Positions 54,506 to 63,127 of a stretch of DNA of 63,269 bases are shown piece by piece. Source of the stretch: an uncultured Pseudomonadota bacterium (GTDB taxonomy: Bacteria; Myxococcota_A; UBA796; SXON01). Under the pieces are notes generated by a model, which searched no databases, was not told the DNA's origin, and saw nothing but the letters and a program-made list of their open reading frames with translations. Position 1 is the stretch's first letter. Each line of letters starts with the position of its first letter. Made by a program: the position numbers and the translations under genes. The DNA lies in assembly GCA_903844155.1 (NCBI GenBank), contig CAIMSU010000295.1:1-63269 (forward strand), read 5' to 3'.

Positions 54506-56236
54506 ATGCCACAGGCCGAACCCGCTGGAACCGCGCTGATCGTCGATGACTCCGTATTGAGCTGTCAGGTACTTGCTGGAGCGGTGGAGGAGCTCGGGTT
54601 CCGGGCGGTGACGGCGAATTCCGCAGCCGACGCCCTGCAATTCCTCGCGCAGTGGGCGGCGGGTGTGGATCTGGTGATCTCGGACGTGGTCATGCCGGAC
54701 GCCGACGGGTTCGACCTCATGGACCGCCTGCACGGCCTCTACCCGGACCTGCCCGTCGTCCTGATGACGGCCCATGCGAGCGTCGACCTCGTCATCAAGG
54801 CGATCAAGCGGCGCGCCCTCGACGTGCTGGTCAAGCCCATCGCCCCCGAGGCGCTCGCGGTCACCTTGCGGACCGCGATGGAGCGACGCGATCTGTTGAG
54901 CGAAGAACGCGGGCTTCTGGACACGCTGCGACGCACCGTCGACCAGCAGAACGCGCAGCTCCACACGCGCATGCAGAGCCTGGAGCGGCATCGGGTCGAC
55001 GAGGAGAACGAGCACGCCAAGCTCAAGCGCCTGTTTGAGCAGGTCCAGGACATCAAGGAGGAGTGGGAGTCGACGATGGACTGTGTCGCCGACATGGTGC
55101 TGCTCGTCGACCCGGAAGGGCGATTGAAGCGGTGTAACCAGGCGCTTCGCAGCTTCACCGGCCTCGGCTACCGGGAGCTGATCGGGGCCGACTGTCGCGC
55201 CATGCTCGTTGCCAACGGCCTCGTACCCGTCGAATTCGTCTCGGGGATCGAGCTCCACCACCCCGCCAGCGACCGCTGGTTTGTGTACAAAGAGGCGCCG
55301 TTCGCGTCGAACAAAGACAAGCCCATCCCCGGCACCGTCATCACCATCCACGACACCACGCAGCTCAAGCGCGCACAAACGGCCTTGGAAGCGTCCTATC
55401 AGAAGCTCCAGGACACCCAGGCGCAGGTGGTCCAGAGCGAGAAGCTGGCTACGATAGGCCAACTGACGGCCGGCATGGCCCACGAGATCAACAACCCCGT
55501 TGGCTTTGTGACGTCCAACCTCAACACCCTGAACAAGTACGTCGACCGGCTGACCTCGTTCATCCAGGGTCAGACCGACATCGTCGGCCGCACCGCGCCT
55601 CCGAGCGCGAAGGCCGAGATCGCGGACCTGAGACGGGCGTTGAAGGTCGACTACATCCTCGCGGATGTTCGGAAGCTCCTCACCGAGTCGCTGGACGGGA
55701 CCGCCCGGGTCACGAAGATCGTGAAGGACATGGGGTCCTTCTCGCGGGTGGACAAGGGCGAGCGGACGGCGACCGAGCTCTCGGAGTGCATCGAGCAGGG
55801 CGTCGGCATCGTCTGGAACGAGCTGAAGTACAAGGTCACGTTGGTCCGGGACTTTGGCGACGTGCCGAAGGTGCCCTGCAACGCTCAGCAGCTCCAACAG
55901 GTCGTGATGAACCTGTTGGTGAACGCGAGCCACGCCATGGAAAAGCCAGGAACCATCACCCTGACGACCCGCCTTGACGGACCCTGGGCGGTGATCCGCG
56001 TCGCCGACACGGGCAAAGGCATCGCGCCCGAGCACCTGGCGCGCGTCTTCGAGCCGTTCTTCACGACAAAAGAAGCCGGCAAAGGCACCGGACTCGGCCT
56101 GTCCATCAGCTTTGACATCGTCAAGCAGCACGGTGGCGACCTCTCCGTGACGAGCACCGTCGGCGTCGGCACGACGTTCACCATTCGCTTGCCGCTCAAC
56201 CCCGAGCCCGTCGCGTCCGGGCCCGGTCCGGCTTAG
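54506..56236 (+). CDS. Hybrid sensor histidine kinase (REC-coiled coil-PAS-HK)
   Basis: The 576-residue soluble kinase opens with a receiver domain (VDDSVLSC, phosphorylated Asp60 in VISDVVMPD, Lys110 in LVKPI). A coiled coil (130-185) and a PAS domain (190-290, DCVADMVLLVDPEGRL) follow. The HisKA domain has His326 in GMAHEINNPVGF, and the ATPase domain carries MNLLVNASHAM, VADTGKGIAPEH, EPFFTTKEAGKGTGLGLSIS. It lacks transmembrane segments, so it senses an internal or relayed signal. GTTACC lies eleven bases before the ATG. The response regulator gene follows after 19 bases. Confidence 0.93.
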   Translation: MPQAEPAGTALIVDDSVLSCQVLAGAVEELGFRAVTANSAADALQFLAQWAAGVDLVISDVVMPDADGFDLMDRLHGLYPDLPVVLMTAHASVDLVIKAIKRRALDVLVKPIAPEALAVTLRTAMERRDLLSEERGLLDTLRRTVDQQNAQLHTRMQSLERHRVDEENEHAKLKRLFEQVQDIKEEWESTMDCVADMVLLVDPEGRLKRCNQALRSFTGLGYRELIGADCRAMLVANGLVPVEFVSGIELHHPASDRWFVYKEAPFASNKDKPIPGTVITIHDTTQLKRAQTALEASYQKLQDTQAQVVQSEKLATIGQLTAGMAHEINNPVGFVTSNLNTLNKYVDRLTSFIQGQTDIVGRTAPPSAKAEIADLRRALKVDYILADVRKLLTESLDGTARVTKIVKDMGSFSRVDKGERTATELSECIEQGVGIVWNELKYKVTLVRDFGDVPKVPCNAQQLQQVVMNLLVNASHAMEKPGTITLTTRLDGPWAVIRVADTGKGIAPEHLARVFEPFFTTKEAGKGTGLGLSISFDIVKQHGGDLSVTSTVGVGTTFTIRLPLNPEPVASGPGPA

Positions 56237-56255
56237 GCTGCACGCAGGAGTCCAC

Positions 56256-56807
56256 ATGACCCACCGCATCCTGTTGGTCGACGACGAGCCCAACGTCCTG
56301 GCCGCGCTTGAGCGCGCGCTGATCGACGAGCCCTGGGAGATTTTCACGGCGCAGAGCGGCGAGGCGGGCCTCGAGGCGTTGGCGGAACGGAGCTTCACCG
56401 TGATCGTCTCCGACGAGCGGATGCCCGGCATGGGCGGCGCGGAATTCCTCTCGCGCGCGCGGGCATTGTACCCGGACACGCTCCGGATCCTGCTCACGGG
56501 GCAGGCCAGCCTGGAATCCACGATGAAGGCCGTCAACGGCGGCGAGATCTACCGGTTCTTCCTCAAACCCTGGGACGAGATGACCGTGGTCCTGGCCCTG
56601 CGCTCGGCCGTCGAGAAGTCGGAGCTCGAGGAGGAGAACCGCCGCCTGCTACGCACCGTCAAGCGGCAGTCCAGCGAACTGAAGGCGTTGGAGAAGAGTT
56701 TTCCGGGCATCAGCGACCTGCGGAAGGACGACTCCGGGGCTTACGTGCTTGAGGAGATCTCCGACGACGAAGCGGCGGAATTGATCGCGAAGTATGGGTT
56801 GCCGTAG
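56256..56807 (+). CDS. Single-domain response regulator with C-terminal helix
   Basis: The 183-residue protein has a receiver domain (RILLVDDEPNV, phosphorylated Asp53 in VSDERMPGMGG, Thr in LLTGQAS, Lys104 in FFLKPWD). A C-terminal coiled coil (EKSELEEENRRLLRTVKRQSS) and an acidic tail follow, with no DNA-binding or enzymatic domain. FFLKPWDE is typical of RpfG-type receivers. ATG 56256 has GGAG six bases upstream. With the preceding hybrid kinase it forms a relay whose output is not encoded nearby. Confidence 0.92.
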   Translation: MTHRILLVDDEPNVLAALERALIDEPWEIFTAQSGEAGLEALAERSFTVIVSDERMPGMGGAEFLSRARALYPDTLRILLTGQASLESTMKAVNGGEIYRFFLKPWDEMTVVLALRSAVEKSELEEENRRLLRTVKRQSSELKALEKSFPGISDLRKDDSGAYVLEEISDDEAAELIAKYGLP

Positions 56808-56825
56808 GCGGGCGAACCCCTCCCC

Positions 56826-57452
56826 TCACCCCGAAAACCTACCCACCCACCCCTTCCGCCGCCCGACCCTCGACAATTCCGCGAGGACGATGCCGGTGAG
56901 CACGGCCGTGGCGGTGTCCAGATCGTCGTTCATCACGAGAAAGTCGTATTCGCCACACGCCGAGAGCTGCACCCGGGCGTCCGCGATGCGCCGTGCGATG
57001 ATCTCTCCCGAATCGGTGCCGCGAGCGAACAAACGCTCCTGGATCGCCGCGATCGACGGCGGAAGCACGAACACGCTCACCGCCTCCGGGTGCGAGACGC
57101 GAACCTGCCGCGCGCCGACGATGTCGATGTCGAGGACGATCGAGCGCCCCTGAGCCAGCGCCTGCTCGACCGGGCGGCGCGGCGTGCCGTAGCAGCGTCC
57201 GTATACGTTTGCGTGCTCCAACAACGCGCCTTCATCGCGGAGCTTTTCGAACGTCGGGAGGTCGACGTAGTGGTAGTCCACGCCCTCGGCCTCGCCCGGC
57301 CGGATGGCGCGGGTCGTGGCAGAGACGCTGAACTCCAAGCCGGGAACCTGCTGAAAGACACGGTGCAGCAGCGTTGTCTTGCCGGACCCGCTCGCGCCCG
57401 ACACCACGAACAGCGCCCCGGACTCGGGCGTTTCCCAACCAGCGAGGCTCAC
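56826..57452 (-). CDS. gmk: Guanylate kinase Gmk
   Basis: The 208-residue enzyme phosphorylates GMP to GDP. It has Walker A VVSGASGSGKTTL (17-29), the GMP-binding SATTRAIRPGE, DYHYVDLPTF and ANVYGRCYGTPRR. The lid contains ERLFARGTDSGEIIARRI and ends near the FLVMNDDLDTA motif. Start GTG 57452 overlaps the stop of the upstream FG-GAP gene (GTGA); another GTG lies five codons upstream. Confidence 0.95.
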   Translation of the reverse strand: MSLAGWETPESGALFVVSGASGSGKTTLLHRVFQQVPGLEFSVSATTRAIRPGEAEGVDYHYVDLPTFEKLRDEGALLEHANVYGRCYGTPRRPVEQALAQGRSIVLDIDIVGARQVRVSHPEAVSVFVLPPSIAAIQERLFARGTDSGEIIARRIADARVQLSACGEYDFLVMNDDLDTATAVLTGIVLAELSRVGRRKGWVGRFSG

Positions 57453-60061
57453 GGCTTGCCGAACCACAGGTAGACGCGGCCGGCCCCGCTGGCGCCACCG
57501 TCGTAGCCCTGCGCGCCGAACACGATCTCGTCGGCGCCATCGCCGTTCACATCGCCGCTGCCGAACGCGGTCGCGTCCCCGAACAGGTCGCTCGCCGCCT
57601 CGCCGTCGCGGCGCCAGCGGATGTCGGTGGCGTAGCCGGCGTCCAGGATGTCACCACCGAGCGAAAGATAGCCCGACCCGGCGTAACTACGCCCATCCGG
57701 GCTGGCGAAAAGAGCCCCGATGAGCAGGTCGTCCTTTCCATCACCATCCACGTCGCCCGCGTTCTGCAGGATGTGCGCGAACCGGTCACCCGCAGCCCCA
57801 CCGTACACGCTGTAGTCGGCGTCTGTCGGGGTATATCCGCTCGCCCACCGCTCTCCCCCGAAGTACACCCGCAGGGTTCCGGAGTCGGCCCCGTTCGTTC
57901 CGTCCTGGTACTCGCCGACGAGCATGTCGTTGATGCCGTCGCCGTCGGCGTCGTAGCCGGTCGCATCGTAGCCGAACCGGTCGCTGGCGCCGTCTCCGGT
58001 GAACGTCGTCACCGAGGCGTCCGTCAGCGTCGCCGCGCCCGAGTAGCTGCCGCCGCTGATCAACCCACCGACGCCGCCGTCAGCGGCGCCGTCGTCATCG
58101 TAGATCGCCGCGGTGAACAGGTCATCAACGCCGTCATCGTTCACGTCGCCGACGAACTTCGTCGTCCAGCCAAGCTGATCGCTCAAATGATCGCCGGTGA
58201 TCGCGTAGTCGGCCTCGTCGATGTGCCCGGTGCCGGACAAACGGGCGCCCGTCCCGTAGAACACGCTGACCGTCCCGGACTGCCGCGCCCCATCCGAGGC
58301 CCCGGGCGAGGCGACGACGATGTCGTCCAGGCCGTCACCGTCGAGATCCCCGGTGGTCAGGCGCGCACCCGAGTAGTCGTTGAGCGCGCCGAGCACCGTC
58401 CAGTCGGCGGTGTCCAGCGACTGCCCGACGGAGAAGTCGCCGCCACCGTAGTAGAAGTAGGCCGCGCCGCCGTCCTCGCCGTTGGCGTCCGAGAGGGCAG
58501 CGCCGAAGAACAGGTCGGAGAGCCCGTCGCCGTCGACGTCGCCCGCTGCCGTGATGGACCGGTAGCCGCCGAGATCGGCGTTGGTCTCGGTGTTCGCCCA
58601 GCTCGCGATCGCGTCGTTCGTCGTCAGCGCGCCGGACAGCCCCGCCCCGTCAAAAAGGTACATCCGACCGCCACCATCCTCGCCGGAAGCGCCGACCAGC
58701 AGCTCAGAGAGGCCGTCGCCGTTCGTGTCGCCGAGCAGGGCGATGGTCTTGCCGAAGGCGCCGTTGGAGGTCTGCCCGTCGATGACGACGTCTGCGTCGG
58801 AGGCGGCGCCGGTGGACTGGAACGCGATGTCGATGGTGACGGATGAATCGGTCGAAGTCGCGCCACCGTCGCCGTCGTCCGCGGTCGCGGTGCACGTCCA
58901 CGTCTCGTCCTTGTGGGTCGCGGAAGCGGGCACGCTCGCGCTCGTGTACGCGGTCGCAACGCCGTCGACGGACCAGAGGTAGGTGTAGCTCAGCGCGTCC
59001 CCATCGGGGTCCGAGCCGGTCGCGGAGCAGGCAAGATCGTCGGTGTCGAGTGGCGAAACGGGCGAGACGGTCACGACCGGTGCGTCCGGCGCGCGGTCGA
59101 CGACGTCGACGACGGCTGAGTCCATCACGGTCGTGTCGACGCCGTCGCTGAGGCTGGCCTCGCAGAGCAGGTTCGCGTGCTTGGCGAAGAAGAAATCGGC
59201 GGGGGTCAGCGTGTCGCCTCCAGCGACCTCCGCGCCGTCAACCAGCCACAGGAACGAGATGCTGACTGGGTCTCCGTCGAGATCGTTGACGTCCTGCGCC
59301 GAGCAGACGAAGGTGTCGTCGGGCGTGCCGGACGATGGGGTGACGAGGATGGCGGTCGCGGTCGGGGGCGCGTTGACGACGGTGACGGTCGTCGAGACGG
59401 CCGCGGAGTCAACATGCCCGTCATTGACGGTCGCCGTCGCCGTCCAGACTTGCCCGAGGAGCACGTTGGGGACGCTGTCGCCGGTCGCCGTCAGCCCGGT
59501 GGTCGACTCGCTCCAGTTGATCGTGCTGGTGAGCGGATCGCCGTCCGCATCGTCTGCGGTGATCGTCGCGACCAGCGTGTCTCCGACGTGTGGCGCGAGC
59601 GGCGCGATGTCGAGCGCCGTGATCTCGGGCGCAGCGTTCGTCGGGACGTCCATGGTGAAGCCGACGGACGTGGTCGTGGACAGGCCGCCGGAGTCGGTGA
59701 CGGTCGCGCTGAAGGCGTGCGGGCCGTTGGAGATGGTGAATTCGGCCGAAAAGGTCCCGTCATCGTTGATCGGGGCCGTGCCGAGGTCCCCGTCCGGCGC
59801 ATCCGTGAACGACAACGTCAACAACGCGGGCGGGTCCTCCTGGTCCACGACGAAGCCGGAGGCGGCGACGTTGGGGGCGGCGGTGTCCAGGCTCCCCTGG
59901 TAGACGGCGTCCTGAACGGGGTTGTCGAGGGTGAGGACGGGCGAGGCGTTGGAGGACTGGGCGCTGTCAGACTTGCCGTCCTTGGCGCCGTTGCAGCCGG
60001 AGAGGGCGAGGAGCAGGAGAAGCGATGTTGGGACGACGCGGGAACCTGAGGAGCGCTGCAT
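57449..60061 (-). CDS. Large lipoprotein with Ig-like domains and FG-GAP repeats
   Basis: The 870-residue protein has a lipoprotein signal (TSLLLLLALSGC, Cys near 23). Four or so Ig/PKD-like domains cover about 40-400 (SATVTDSGGLSTTTSVGF, NDGHVDSAAVSTTVTVVNAP). Then come seven or so FG-GAP repeats with Ca-binding DxDGDG motifs (GDTNGDGLSELLVGA, GDVDGDGLSDLFFGA, GDVNDDGVDDLFTAA), forming a beta-propeller like that of integrin alpha. It is probably a surface or periplasmic binding protein. ATG 60061 follows GAGGTGA, with a TACAAT hexamer about 20 bases upstream. Confidence 0.87.
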   Translation of the reverse strand: MQRSSGSRVVPTSLLLLLALSGCNGAKDGKSDSAQSSNASPVLTLDNPVQDAVYQGSLDTAAPNVAASGFVVDQEDPPALLTLSFTDAPDGDLGTAPINDDGTFSAEFTISNGPHAFSATVTDSGGLSTTTSVGFTMDVPTNAAPEITALDIAPLAPHVGDTLVATITADDADGDPLTSTINWSESTTGLTATGDSVPNVLLGQVWTATATVNDGHVDSAAVSTTVTVVNAPPTATAILVTPSSGTPDDTFVCSAQDVNDLDGDPVSISFLWLVDGAEVAGGDTLTPADFFFAKHANLLCEASLSDGVDTTVMDSAVVDVVDRAPDAPVVTVSPVSPLDTDDLACSATGSDPDGDALSYTYLWSVDGVATAYTSASVPASATHKDETWTCTATADDGDGGATSTDSSVTIDIAFQSTGAASDADVVIDGQTSNGAFGKTIALLGDTNGDGLSELLVGASGEDGGGRMYLFDGAGLSGALTTNDAIASWANTETNADLGGYRSITAAGDVDGDGLSDLFFGAALSDANGEDGGAAYFYYGGGDFSVGQSLDTADWTVLGALNDYSGARLTTGDLDGDGLDDIVVASPGASDGARQSGTVSVFYGTGARLSGTGHIDEADYAITGDHLSDQLGWTTKFVGDVNDDGVDDLFTAAIYDDDGAADGGVGGLISGGSYSGAATLTDASVTTFTGDGASDRFGYDATGYDADGDGINDMLVGEYQDGTNGADSGTLRVYFGGERWASGYTPTDADYSVYGGAAGDRFAHILQNAGDVDGDGKDDLLIGALFASPDGRSYAGSGYLSLGGDILDAGYATDIRWRRDGEAASDLFGDATAFGSGDVNGDGADEIVFGAQGYDGGASGAGRVYLWFGKP

Positions 60062-60104
60062 GGTCACCTCGGTGCATTGTATTCTGAGCGGCGGGGATTC
60101 GCCC

Positions 60105-60980
60105 TCACTCCACGTTCTGCGCCTGCTCGCGCAACCGCTCCAGCACCGTCTTCAGCTCGACGACGCGCGCGCTGACAGCGTGTTCGGCCGCTTTGGAGCC
60201 GATCGTGTTGACCTCCCGGTTCAGCTCCTGCAGCAGGAAGTCGAGGCGTCGCCCGACCGGCTCCGGCGCTGCGAGCGCCTCCACAAACTGGTCGCAATGG
60301 CTCCCAAAGCGCGCGAGTTCCTCGGCGATGTCCGCTTTGTCCGCGAGGATCGCCGCTTCCTGCGCCAGCCGAACAGGGTCGAGGCGATCCGCGAGCAGGC
60401 GCAGCAGCCGCTCCTCCAGGCGGGCGCGCAGCCGCTCGGCCACGCCCTCCGCGTGAAAGGCGATCTCGGCCCGCAGCCGCAGCGCGTCCCCGAGGTGGCG
60501 TTGGAGGTCAACGCGCAGGGCTTCCCCTTCGGCGTTCCGCATCCGGTCGAGATCCTCGGCGGCCCCGAGCAGCGCCGTCTCCAGCAGGTCCCACTCGCCA
60601 AGCACATCCGGCTCGGCGTCTGCGGCGACGAGGACGCCCGGTTGGGCGAGGATGAATTCGAGGACGTTCGCGCCGGCCGTGTCGATCTGCAGGCGGTTGG
60701 CGATCTCCATGGATGCCCGCCGGTATTGCTCGACAAGGCCGAGGTCGGGGACGATCCGGCTCGCCCCATCCGCAGAGCTACGCCGCACGGTGACGTCCAG
60801 ACGACCACGCTGGATCGCGTCGCGCAACAGGCTCTGGGCGCGCGGCTCCAGCACGTTGTACTCGCGCGGGAGGCGGAGCTGCACGTCCCGAAAGCGGTTG
60901 TTCACCGACTTCATCTCGACCACCAGCGTGACGACGCTGTTGGCCGCTTCCGCCCGTCCAAAGCCGGTCATCGACTTCAT
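60105..60980 (-). CDS. yicC: YicC family endoribonuclease-like protein
   Basis: The 291-residue protein begins KSMTGFGRAEA, the YicC N-terminal signature. MKSVNNRFRDVQLRLPREY follows, and the C-terminal DUF1732 part has RRLDFLLQELNREVNTIGSKA. YicC cleaves RNA and affects small-RNA stability in E. coli. ATG 60980 overlaps the upstream gene stop (ATGA). gmk follows in the same direction after the FG-GAP gene, preserving the common yicC-gmk pairing with one insertion. Confidence 0.95.
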   Translation of the reverse strand: MKSMTGFGRAEAANSVVTLVVEMKSVNNRFRDVQLRLPREYNVLEPRAQSLLRDAIQRGRLDVTVRRSSADGASRIVPDLGLVEQYRRASMEIANRLQIDTAGANVLEFILAQPGVLVAADAEPDVLGEWDLLETALLGAAEDLDRMRNAEGEALRVDLQRHLGDALRLRAEIAFHAEGVAERLRARLEERLLRLLADRLDPVRLAQEAAILADKADIAEELARFGSHCDQFVEALAAPEPVGRRLDFLLQELNREVNTIGSKAAEHAVSARVVELKTVLERLREQAQNVE

Positions 60981-61312
60981 GGCGTCGCCCCGGACGCCGA
61001 CGCGCCGGATGACAAGGCGGGCTCCAGCCAGTCCGCGTCCTGCCCCAACGCGTGCAAGCGCTCGGCCGCCGCCGCTGCACGCCAGGGCTCGCGCGAAACG
61101 ACGACGACATGCGGTGCCCGAACGTCAGAGACAGCGGCCAGGCCAACCTCGTCGAGGTCGATTAGCAAGGCGGTGCCTGTATCCGCGAGGCCTCGGGGAA
61201 CCTGCGCGACGACAGAGGACGGGGTGACGGCCGGGGCCAGAACGATCGGCGCACGGGGCGCAGGCGCGCGCAGGGTGCGGATCGCGGAGCGCAGGCGGTC
61301 GCGGAGGGCCAT
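60977..61312 (-). CDS. Small protein of unknown function upstream of yicC
   Basis: The 111-residue protein (MALRDRLRSAIRTLRAPAPR) has hydrophobic strands (TALLIDLDEVGLAAVS, APHVVVVSREPW) and may form a small alpha/beta fold. No family is recognised. It overlaps yicC by ATGA. GATAGT lies seven bases before ATG 61312. The start at 61312 is preferred over an upstream one because the box and the lack of conserved sequence above support it. Confidence 0.55.
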   Translation of the reverse strand: MALRDRLRSAIRTLRAPAPRAPIVLAPAVTPSSVVAQVPRGLADTGTALLIDLDEVGLAAVSDVRAPHVVVVSREPWRAAAAAERLHALGQDADWLEPALSSGASASGATP

Positions 61313-61319
61313 ACCGACG

Positions 61320-61325
61320 ACTATC
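61320..61325 (-). promoter_or_regulatory. GNTANN box (GATAGT), 7 nt before the small gene upstream of yicC
   Basis: GATAGT is followed by seven bases and ATG 61312. It is identical to the mreB -10 hexamer at 41182. Confidence 0.5.
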
Positions 61326-61385
61326 CCGCACGGGCCGCCCCACGCTGAACGCGGCCAGCCCGGGCGCCGTTTTCCCGACACATAC

Positions 61386-61448
61386 GAAAACCGACGACGT
61401 CACTTTTCATACATCCGGGATGTTCGAAAAGTGACGTCGTCGGTTTTC
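61386..61448. promoter_or_regulatory. Two inverted copies of the GACGTCGTC palindrome (copies C and B)
   Basis: A 23-bp arm (61386-61408) is followed by a 17-base spacer and its exact reverse complement (61426-61448). Each arm itself begins GAAAA and ends TTTTC around a GACG-CGTC core. Both arms continue with CATACATCC on the plus strand, and the spacer contains CATCCGGGATG, itself a palindrome. The core and the ATACAT tail match the 29-bp palindrome at 38238. It lies between divergent genes, 27 bases before the GATAGC box of the lipoprotein gene. Confidence 0.75.
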
Positions 61449-61475
61449 ATACATCCGCGACCGGGTGACAGCGCG

Positions 61476-61481
61476 GATAGC
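61476..61481 (+). promoter_or_regulatory. GNTANN box (GATAGC), 8 nt before the lipoprotein gene at 61490
   Basis: GATAGC is followed by eight bases and GTG 61490. Its placement relative to the upstream palindrome is nearly the same as for the PrsW-like gene (about 25-27 bases from ATACAT to the box). Confidence 0.5.
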
Positions 61482-61489
61482 CAGACGGG

Positions 61490-62134
61490 GTGCTCCTCTT
61501 CCTCGCCTGCACGACTCCACCGGCGCCCGTCGCACAGCCCGGCGAGCCTGCCCTCCGCTCCGTCGAACTGGCCCTCGATCGCGGTCATTTTGAGGACGAC
61601 GCCTGGGTCTCCGAGCCCTCGACGGACACCCTGCTTGCCCCACCGGCAACGCAAGTCGGCGAGCGCGCCATCGCCAGCCTGGCGCTCGGTGACCACACCG
61701 CCGTCATCCGGCGCGCGTGCGGACCGGTCGCCGTCCCCTTCAGCGTCACCGACGACGACACCATCGTCTCCTTGCCCTACCCTCGCTGCCCGGTGATCTC
61801 GGGCGAACCGGGCGTCGACGCGCCCTACCGGGCGTGGACCATCGAGGATCTCGCCCGCGTTCACGGCATCGGCCTGTTCACCGACTGGCCGTTGGGGCTC
61901 TGGATCGCCCCGAACGACAGCGTCACCTTCGCCACATTCGCCGACGCGAAGGCCGCCTGCGCGTGGTACGGCCGCGGCCTCCCCGCCGCCGTCTCGGCGG
62001 GCGACGACGCGGTCTGGCTCGCCGACGGCACCGTAGCCGGCGGGACATGGACCGCACCCACGGCGTTCCCTCCGGGCGCTCGCGATCACGCGGTCGGCGT
62101 GCGATGTGCCCCTACACGCGTCCCGACCCCATGA
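61490..62134 (+). CDS. Predicted lipoprotein of unknown function
   Basis: The 214-residue protein begins MLLFLACTTPP, with a very short lipoprotein signal and lipobox FLAC (Cys7). A Pro-rich linker precedes a mixed domain with no recognised family (GLFTDWPLGLWIAPNDSVTF). Several Cys residues (ACGP, YPRC, ACAW, VRCAP) may form disulphides. GTG 61490 is set by the box eight bases upstream. It is a candidate member of the same regulon as the PrsW-like gene. Confidence 0.65.
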   Translation: MLLFLACTTPPAPVAQPGEPALRSVELALDRGHFEDDAWVSEPSTDTLLAPPATQVGERAIASLALGDHTAVIRRACGPVAVPFSVTDDDTIVSLPYPRCPVISGEPGVDAPYRAWTIEDLARVHGIGLFTDWPLGLWIAPNDSVTFATFADAKAACAWYGRGLPAAVSAGDDAVWLADGTVAGGTWTAPTAFPPGARDHAVGVRCAPTRVPTP

Positions 62135-62183
62135 CTCCGCCGTCTTTCCCGGCTAATCCCCTCCTCCCCTCCCCGAGCCCGCT

Positions 62184-63032
62184 ATGCTCCTCGCCCTCCT
62201 GTCCCTCGCCGGCTGCGTCACCTGGATCGACGAGCAGCCCGCCTGCCGCTTTGACGTCGCGCCGTGGTCCGACGATCTCGAGGCCCACATCATGTCGGGC
62301 GACGGCTCGGGCGCTTTTGACTACGACCCCGTCGACACGCCCCGCAACGACATTAAAGGCAGGTACAACGTCAATACCGGGGATTACACCTGGTCGACGA
62401 CCTACGCGAATTCCTACTACATCACGGCCGGGTCCGTCAGCGGGTACGGCACCGCATACCACACCGGGAACCTCGACATCTTGCAGACCACGACGCTTAC
62501 AGACGTGCTCGGCAACACCCTGACCGGCAACGAGCGGACCCGGCGGCAGGGCTGCAACACGACGACCGAGACGTGGTCGCAGGACGACCAGTCCGACCTG
62601 TTCACGTCCACCGGGACCTACACCAGCGACACGAGCTACACGTGGACTGCCGACGTCCCCGGCTACACGTGGAAAGGCAGCATGCAATCGAACCTTTCTC
62701 GCACCGAGACCGTGACCGCCGACGACGGGTCGTACGCCAGCCAGATCACGACCAAGCCGGAGGGCACCGCCGAGGGCACCATCGCGTTCACCGACACCAG
62801 CGGGGACGACTTTTCCGGCAGCTACAAGATGCGCTTTGACGGCGGTACCGAGGAGACGCTCGCCGAGACCAAGAACGGCGCGGCCGTCGCGAGCATCGTC
62901 ACCAACTACAATTACGACGGTTCAGGCACCGAAACCGACACCTACGCCGACGGCAGCCGCTGCGACTTCAGCATCGCAACGGACCAGTCGTGCACCTATT
63001 CGTGCAGCGACGGGTCGACGGGGAGCTGCTGA
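62184..63032 (+). CDS. Predicted lipoprotein of unknown function
   Basis: The 282-residue protein starts MLLALLSLAGCVTW, lipobox LAGC (Cys11). The rest is rich in Thr, Ser, Asp, Gly and Tyr and looks like a beta-strand repeat protein (TSTGTYTSDTSYTWTADVPG). The C-terminus has a Cys-rich end (RCDFSIATDQSCTYSCSDG). No family is named. A GCTAAT hexamer lies 26 bases upstream of the ATG, so it may have its own short-leader promoter. Confidence 0.65.
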   Translation: MLLALLSLAGCVTWIDEQPACRFDVAPWSDDLEAHIMSGDGSGAFDYDPVDTPRNDIKGRYNVNTGDYTWSTTYANSYYITAGSVSGYGTAYHTGNLDILQTTTLTDVLGNTLTGNERTRRQGCNTTTETWSQDDQSDLFTSTGTYTSDTSYTWTADVPGYTWKGSMQSNLSRTETVTADDGSYASQITTKPEGTAEGTIAFTDTSGDDFSGSYKMRFDGGTEETLAETKNGAAVASIVTNYNYDGSGTETDTYADGSRCDFSIATDQSCTYSCSDGSTGSC

Positions 63033-63127
63033 AGCTCGCGGTCGCCCGAAGGACCGCCCGCCGCCGATCCTGGCGCTCGGAGCACCCCACTCGCGGCCGC
63101 CCTTTGCGGGCGTCCTCCGTGGGCGGG

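Noticed and set aside
54437-56536. A 699-codon leftward open frame over the histidine kinase and response regulator
   Set aside because: It is antisense to two textbook signalling genes; its sequence has no domain.
8950-61481. GTTAGC boxes as integron attC-type core sites
   Set aside because: attC cores need GTTRRRY with a partner site and hairpin structure. These boxes read GTTAGC[CG], lack partner sites and keep a fixed distance to start codons. No integrase is present.
61313-61489. The inverted repeat as a plain rho-independent terminator
   Set aside because: It lies between divergent starts, not after genes, and has no U-run. The same core recurs upstream of another gene start.
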